DNA from: Alcanivorax sp. REN37
Lineage (GTDB): Bacteria > Pseudomonadota > Gammaproteobacteria > Pseudomonadales > Alcanivoracaceae
Length of the DNA: 64,000 nt
Direction: 5' to 3'
Assembly: GCF_041102775.1 (NCBI RefSeq)
Contig: NZ_JBGCUO010000001.1
Coordinates: 2,232,001-2,296,000 of the forward strand
Of the stretch, positions 61,385 to 64,000 are shown piece after piece (positions within the stretch are counted from its first letter, which is position 1; each line of letters starts with the position of its first letter). The translations under genes were made by a program, and so were the position numbers. The notes below the pieces were generated by a model. That model saw only the letters and a list, made by a program, of their open reading frames with translations, did no database searches and was not told the origin of the DNA.

Positions 61385-62590
61385 ATGAACATCGAGATTC
61401 CGAAAAAAATCAAACCGATCATCAACAATGCCCACCAAGTGGCGTTGAGTGTGTTCCGGCCAATTTCACGCAAGTACGACCGCGCCGAGCACCAGGCGCC
61501 AAAAGAGTTGGACATGCTGGCGTCGGTACTGGACGGCTTCAACGAAGGTGACCCGGAGTCCTCCGCCGGCGCCACCAAAACCGGCAAAGGCCACATCCGC
61601 GACGACGGCGGCGTCAAGAACGGTTCCAACATGAGCACCTGCCTCGGCGCCATGGAACTGTGCTACGGCGATACCGGTTTTCTGCTGGCGATGCCACGCC
61701 AAGGCCTCGGCAACGCTGCCATCGCGGCAGTGGCCAACGACGAGCAGCTGAAACGCTTTGAAGGCAAGTGGGCGGCGATGGCGATCACCGAGCCGGGCAC
61801 CGGTTCCGACTCCGCCGCGATCCGTACCACCGCGCGCAAAGACGGCGACCACTATGTGCTCAACGGCGAGAAGATCTTCGTCACCTCCGGCGAGCGCGCT
61901 GACTGTGTGGTGGTGTGGGCCAGCCTCGACCTGAGTGTGGGCCGCGCTGCCATCAAGTCGTTTGTGGTCGAGTGGGGCACCCCGGGCATGGAGCTGGTGC
62001 GACTGGAGAAAAAGCTCGGCATCCGTGCCTCCGATACCGCCGCCATCAACTTCACCGACTGCCGCGTACCGGCCGAAAACCTGCTCGGCAACCCGGACAT
62101 CGACGTCAAGAAAGGCTTTGGCGGGGTGATGGAGACGTTCGACAACACCCGTCCGCTGGTGGCGTCGATGGCGCTCGGCTGCGCGCGCGCCTCCTTGGAG
62201 CGCATTCGCGAGCTGCTCGCCGACCACGTCAACCTCGACTACGGTCAGCCGGTGGACAACGCCAGCGCGGTGGAAGCCGAGCTGTATCGCATGGAAGCCG
62301 AATGGGAAGCCGCTTACTGGCTCACCATCCGCGCCGCCTGGATGGCAGACAACAAGCGCTCCAACTCGCTGGAAGCGTCGATTTCCAAGGCCAAAGCCGG
62401 TCGAGTCGGCAATGCCATCACGCTGCGCTGTGTGGAACTGGCCGGCAGCCTCGGCTACACCGAGGACGACTTGCTGGAGAAATGGGCGCGCGATTCGAAG
62501 ATTCTCGACATCTTCGAAGGCACCCAACAAATCCAGCAGTTGATCATCGCCCGCCGCCTGTTGGGGCTGTCCTCGTCAGAATTGAAGTAA
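61385..62590 (+). CDS. acyl-CoA dehydrogenase (catalytic)
   Basis: 401 residues. FAD-dependent alpha,beta-dehydrogenation of an acyl-CoA, first step of beta-oxidation. I-T-E-P-G-T-G-S-D (near 137), the LNGEKIFVTSG segment and the terminal D-I-F-E-G-T-Q-Q-I-Q with catalytic Glu378 are intact. The N-terminus is unlike common short-chain enzymes (KKIKPIINNAHQVALSVFRPISRKYD). ATG 61385 has AGGA eight bases upstream. It follows the Glu-less partner by 21 bases; the pair likely forms one enzyme. The chain-length specificity is not evident. Confidence 0.92.
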   Translation: MNIEIPKKIKPIINNAHQVALSVFRPISRKYDRAEHQAPKELDMLASVLDGFNEGDPESSAGATKTGKGHIRDDGGVKNGSNMSTCLGAMELCYGDTGFLLAMPRQGLGNAAIAAVANDEQLKRFEGKWAAMAITEPGTGSDSAAIRTTARKDGDHYVLNGEKIFVTSGERADCVVVWASLDLSVGRAAIKSFVVEWGTPGMELVRLEKKLGIRASDTAAINFTDCRVPAENLLGNPDIDVKKGFGGVMETFDNTRPLVASMALGCARASLERIRELLADHVNLDYGQPVDNASAVEAELYRMEAEWEAAYWLTIRAAWMADNKRSNSLEASISKAKAGRVGNAITLRCVELAGSLGYTEDDLLEKWARDSKILDIFEGTQQIQQLIIARRLLGLSSSELK

Positions 62591-62602
62591 CCTTGCATCA
62601 TC

Positions 62603-62630
62603 AACCCCTGCCATCGCGGCAGGGGTTTTT
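62603..62630 (+). terminator. intrinsic terminator after the acyl-CoA dehydrogenase pair
   Basis: Stem AACCCCTGCC / GGCAGGGGTT around a short loop, then TTTT, 12 bases past the stop. Confidence 0.9.
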
Positions 62631-62711
62631 ACAGCAGCCCTGCAAAGAATCCGTCATAATCCTGCGTGGCCTTCACCGGCCTACCTTTGAGTCTTTGCAC
62701 GAGTATTCAGG

Positions 62712-63080
62712 ATGAATCCAGCCCTTCGTTTCCGCAGCCTGCGTGGGGCGCTGCTGGGCGCATTGCTGCCATTGGCCGCCTGCGATCCGGTCACCCCACC
62801 CACAGATCTGGTACCGATGCGCGTCGAGCCCGACGCCGCACCGCACACCCCGTTGCCGCCCCGTACCGTCCATTATATTTGCCAAGACGGCACTGAATTG
62901 GCGGTGGAATACAGCAGCGAAGGCGCGCGCCTGCATTTGAATGGCGAGCATCATTTGCTGTTGCCAGAAATCGCCGCGTCCGGCGCGCTGTTTGTCGACA
63001 GCAGCCTGGAATGGCACACCAAAGGCGAGGTCGGCCTGCTCACCGGCGCCGATGATTCATTGGAGTGCCACGCCCAGTGA
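62712..63080 (+). CDS. MliC-like lipoprotein (lysozyme inhibitor family)
   Basis: 122 residues. Signal peptide with lipobox L-A-A-C (Cys24), a Pro-rich linker, then residues about 53-120 with the MliC pattern: Y-I-C-x-D-G-x-x-L-A-V-x-Y, a conserved A-S-G (AASGALFVD), W-H-T-K-G-E and a final Cys pairing with the first. MliC proteins sit in the outer or inner membrane and inhibit C-type lysozyme. The match is by pattern; a more distant role cannot be excluded. Start ATG 62712 has AGGATG context. Confidence 0.78.
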   Translation: MNPALRFRSLRGALLGALLPLAACDPVTPPTDLVPMRVEPDAAPHTPLPPRTVHYICQDGTELAVEYSSEGARLHLNGEHHLLLPEIAASGALFVDSSLEWHTKGEVGLLTGADDSLECHAQ

Positions 63081-63157
63081 TAGCGCCCGGCGACCCTTGT
63101 CCGGGGCCGCCGGCACACCGCACAATCGGCATTCCCGAAACTGCTGCGGATACCGCC

Positions 63158-63694
63158 ATGTCCACTCCCTGCACCCTGATGCGTCTGCGCGACCGCCTCA
63201 ATCTGCCTTGGCTCGCGCTGCTCAGCGGCGTGGTGTTCCTGCTGTCACAAACGCTGATCTTGCTGACGCTGGCGCCACTGGATGACCCCAGCGCCTTGCT
63301 GCGTATGCAGCTGACCTACACCAGTGCCGAGCAATATCTGGCGCAGTTCGCAGCCTGGGAACACGACGGTCTGCTCTACGCCTACCGCGACCACTTGCTA
63401 CCGGATACCCTGCATCCGCTGTGGTATGGCCTGTTCGCCAGCACTCTGCTGGCCATCGTGCTGAGCCGCGCCGGCGCCAGCCAACGCTGGAATCTGCTGT
63501 TGCCGTTGCCGGCATTGTCGGCGTTGCTGGATGTGCTGGAAAACACCGTACAGCAACTGTTTCTCGCCAACTCCGCATCGATTACCGATGCACTGGCCAC
63601 CTTTAGCTGGCTGTGTTCCAGTGGCAAATGGTTGCTGGTGATGGTGTACCTGCTGGCGATTATCGGCTGGGCGCTGGTCGGTCGGCGGCGTTAA
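63158..63694 (+). CDS. four-helix membrane protein of unknown function (178 aa)
   Basis: Hydrophobic segments near 17-38, 88-106, 109-125 and 152-173. No family recognised. ATG 63158 is chosen; the in-frame ATG at 63065 would start inside the end of the lipoprotein gene and add an unlike, Pro/Gly-rich stretch. No strong ribosome site is visible for either. It is 77 bases after the MliC-like gene on the same strand. Confidence 0.65.
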   Translation: MSTPCTLMRLRDRLNLPWLALLSGVVFLLSQTLILLTLAPLDDPSALLRMQLTYTSAEQYLAQFAAWEHDGLLYAYRDHLLPDTLHPLWYGLFASTLLAIVLSRAGASQRWNLLLPLPALSALLDVLENTVQQLFLANSASITDALATFSWLCSSGKWLLVMVYLLAIIGWALVGRRR

Positions 63695-64000
63695 AGGCAG
63701 GCCGCCAGCGGGGCGCACAGTGCAGGGAGTGAGCCGCTAAGCGACCGCCTGTTCCAATGCCCGGTAAAGCATGTCCTGCCGCTCCACCGACGCTGCAATC
63801 CCGTTTTAATTTCGACATCAGCGCTTCCCCCCGTCACTGCGAGCGCTTATTTTTTCTTTAAAAAATCGAACCTAAAAAATAAAACTCAGAGCATAAAAAT
63901 AGCAGCAGAAGCAGAAGCAGAAGCAGAAGCAGAAGCAGAAGCAGAAGCAGAAAGCAACGATATGCCTGCATGCAGCTTTGGATCAGCTTCGGCCTCAGCC
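63695..64000. other. AT-rich end of the window
   Basis: No gene. Bases 63848-63900 are strikingly AT-rich (T and A runs) compared with the rest of the window and lead into the hexamer repeat. A gene may begin beyond the edge. Confidence 0.5.
63905..63952. repeat. hexamer repeat GCAGAA, 8 copies
   Basis: Eight perfect copies of GCAGAA, preceded by a partial AGCAGCA and followed by AAGCAACG. The period of six would keep a frame, but no open reading frame with a ribosome site runs through it inside the window. Confidence 0.9.

Noticed and set aside
59012-61438. 808-residue minus-strand frame
   Set aside because: It is antisense to the Ig-like lipoprotein and the first acyl-CoA dehydrogenase and has His/Gln/Arg-rich low-quality sequence, an effect of high GC.
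1-64000. Prophage, insertion sequences or transposons
   Set aside because: No transposase, integrase or phage structural gene was recognised, and no terminal inverted repeats with target duplications were seen. The tRNA-Leu gene has no integrase beside it.

Overview
The window reads as about 64 kb of high-GC chromosome from a gammaproteobacterium. Core genes of that class are present: a FabY-type initiating ketoacyl synthase, periplasmic fatty acid cis/trans isomerase (Cti), Fe-superoxide dismutase, DinB, phosphoenolpyruvate carboxylase, DeaD and two OmpA-like porins. The density of acyl-CoA and fatty acid genes (thiolase, hydroxyacyl-CoA-type dehydrogenase, thioesterase, two acyl-CoA dehydrogenases, desaturase, Cti) resembles lipid- or hydrocarbon-using marine bacteria of the Alcanivorax type. 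That placement is inference from gene content only. No phage, insertion sequence, CRISPR array or rRNA operon was seen; there is one tRNA, tRNA-Leu(UAG).

Layout. 0-9 kb: a small double CDGSH-like protein, ppc, a membrane protein with a decayed GGDEF domain, an FAD monooxygenase divergent from dinB, a 79-residue protein behind two inverted repeats, and a metallo-beta-lactamase-fold hydrolase. 9-18 kb: short-chain dehydrogenase divergent from a hotdog thioesterase, small lipoprotein, DUF1289 protein, PF10118 ferritin-like protein, HSL-type esterase, tRNA-Leu, coiled-coil membrane protein, sodB divergent from a thiolase. 18-29 kb: fabY, two small membrane proteins, a phospholipase D-type protein, then a membrane-TlpA fusion/dsbG/LysE operon divergent from a two-component system that runs on into gloA and a MATE exporter. 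The MATE gene appears to start with CTG inside the gloA stop.

29-48 kb: cti, an AraC regulator and a desaturase form a membrane-lipid group. Then come two very large minus-strand genes, a DUF2339 membrane protein and a 1,666-residue TPR protein with an embedded C39-like peptidase domain. Divergent from them is a 1,509-residue lipoprotein joining a phosphodiester glycosidase domain to a purple-acid-phosphatase-like metallophosphoesterase, followed by a LamG-like lipoprotein. 48-49.2 kb is gene-poor and carries a perfect 20-copy 9-bp tandem repeat.

49-64 kb: CatB-type acetyltransferase, a small unknown protein with a DMT exporter, deaD with a long structured leader, a YaiI-like protein, a second protein with a decayed GGDEF domain, an OmpA gene behind a perfect CRP/Vfr-type palindrome, a second OmpA gene followed by an Ig-like lipoprotein, a pair of acyl-CoA dehydrogenases of which the first lacks the catalytic glutamate, an MliC-like lipoprotein, a small membrane protein, and an AT-rich end with an 8-copy hexamer repeat.

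The strongest leads are the acyl-CoA dehydrogenase pair (probable heteromer), the glycosidase-phosphoesterase lipoprotein, the C39-TPR/DUF2339 pair, the 9-bp repeat and the two degenerate GGDEF proteins. None can be declared a new system from sequence reading alone.
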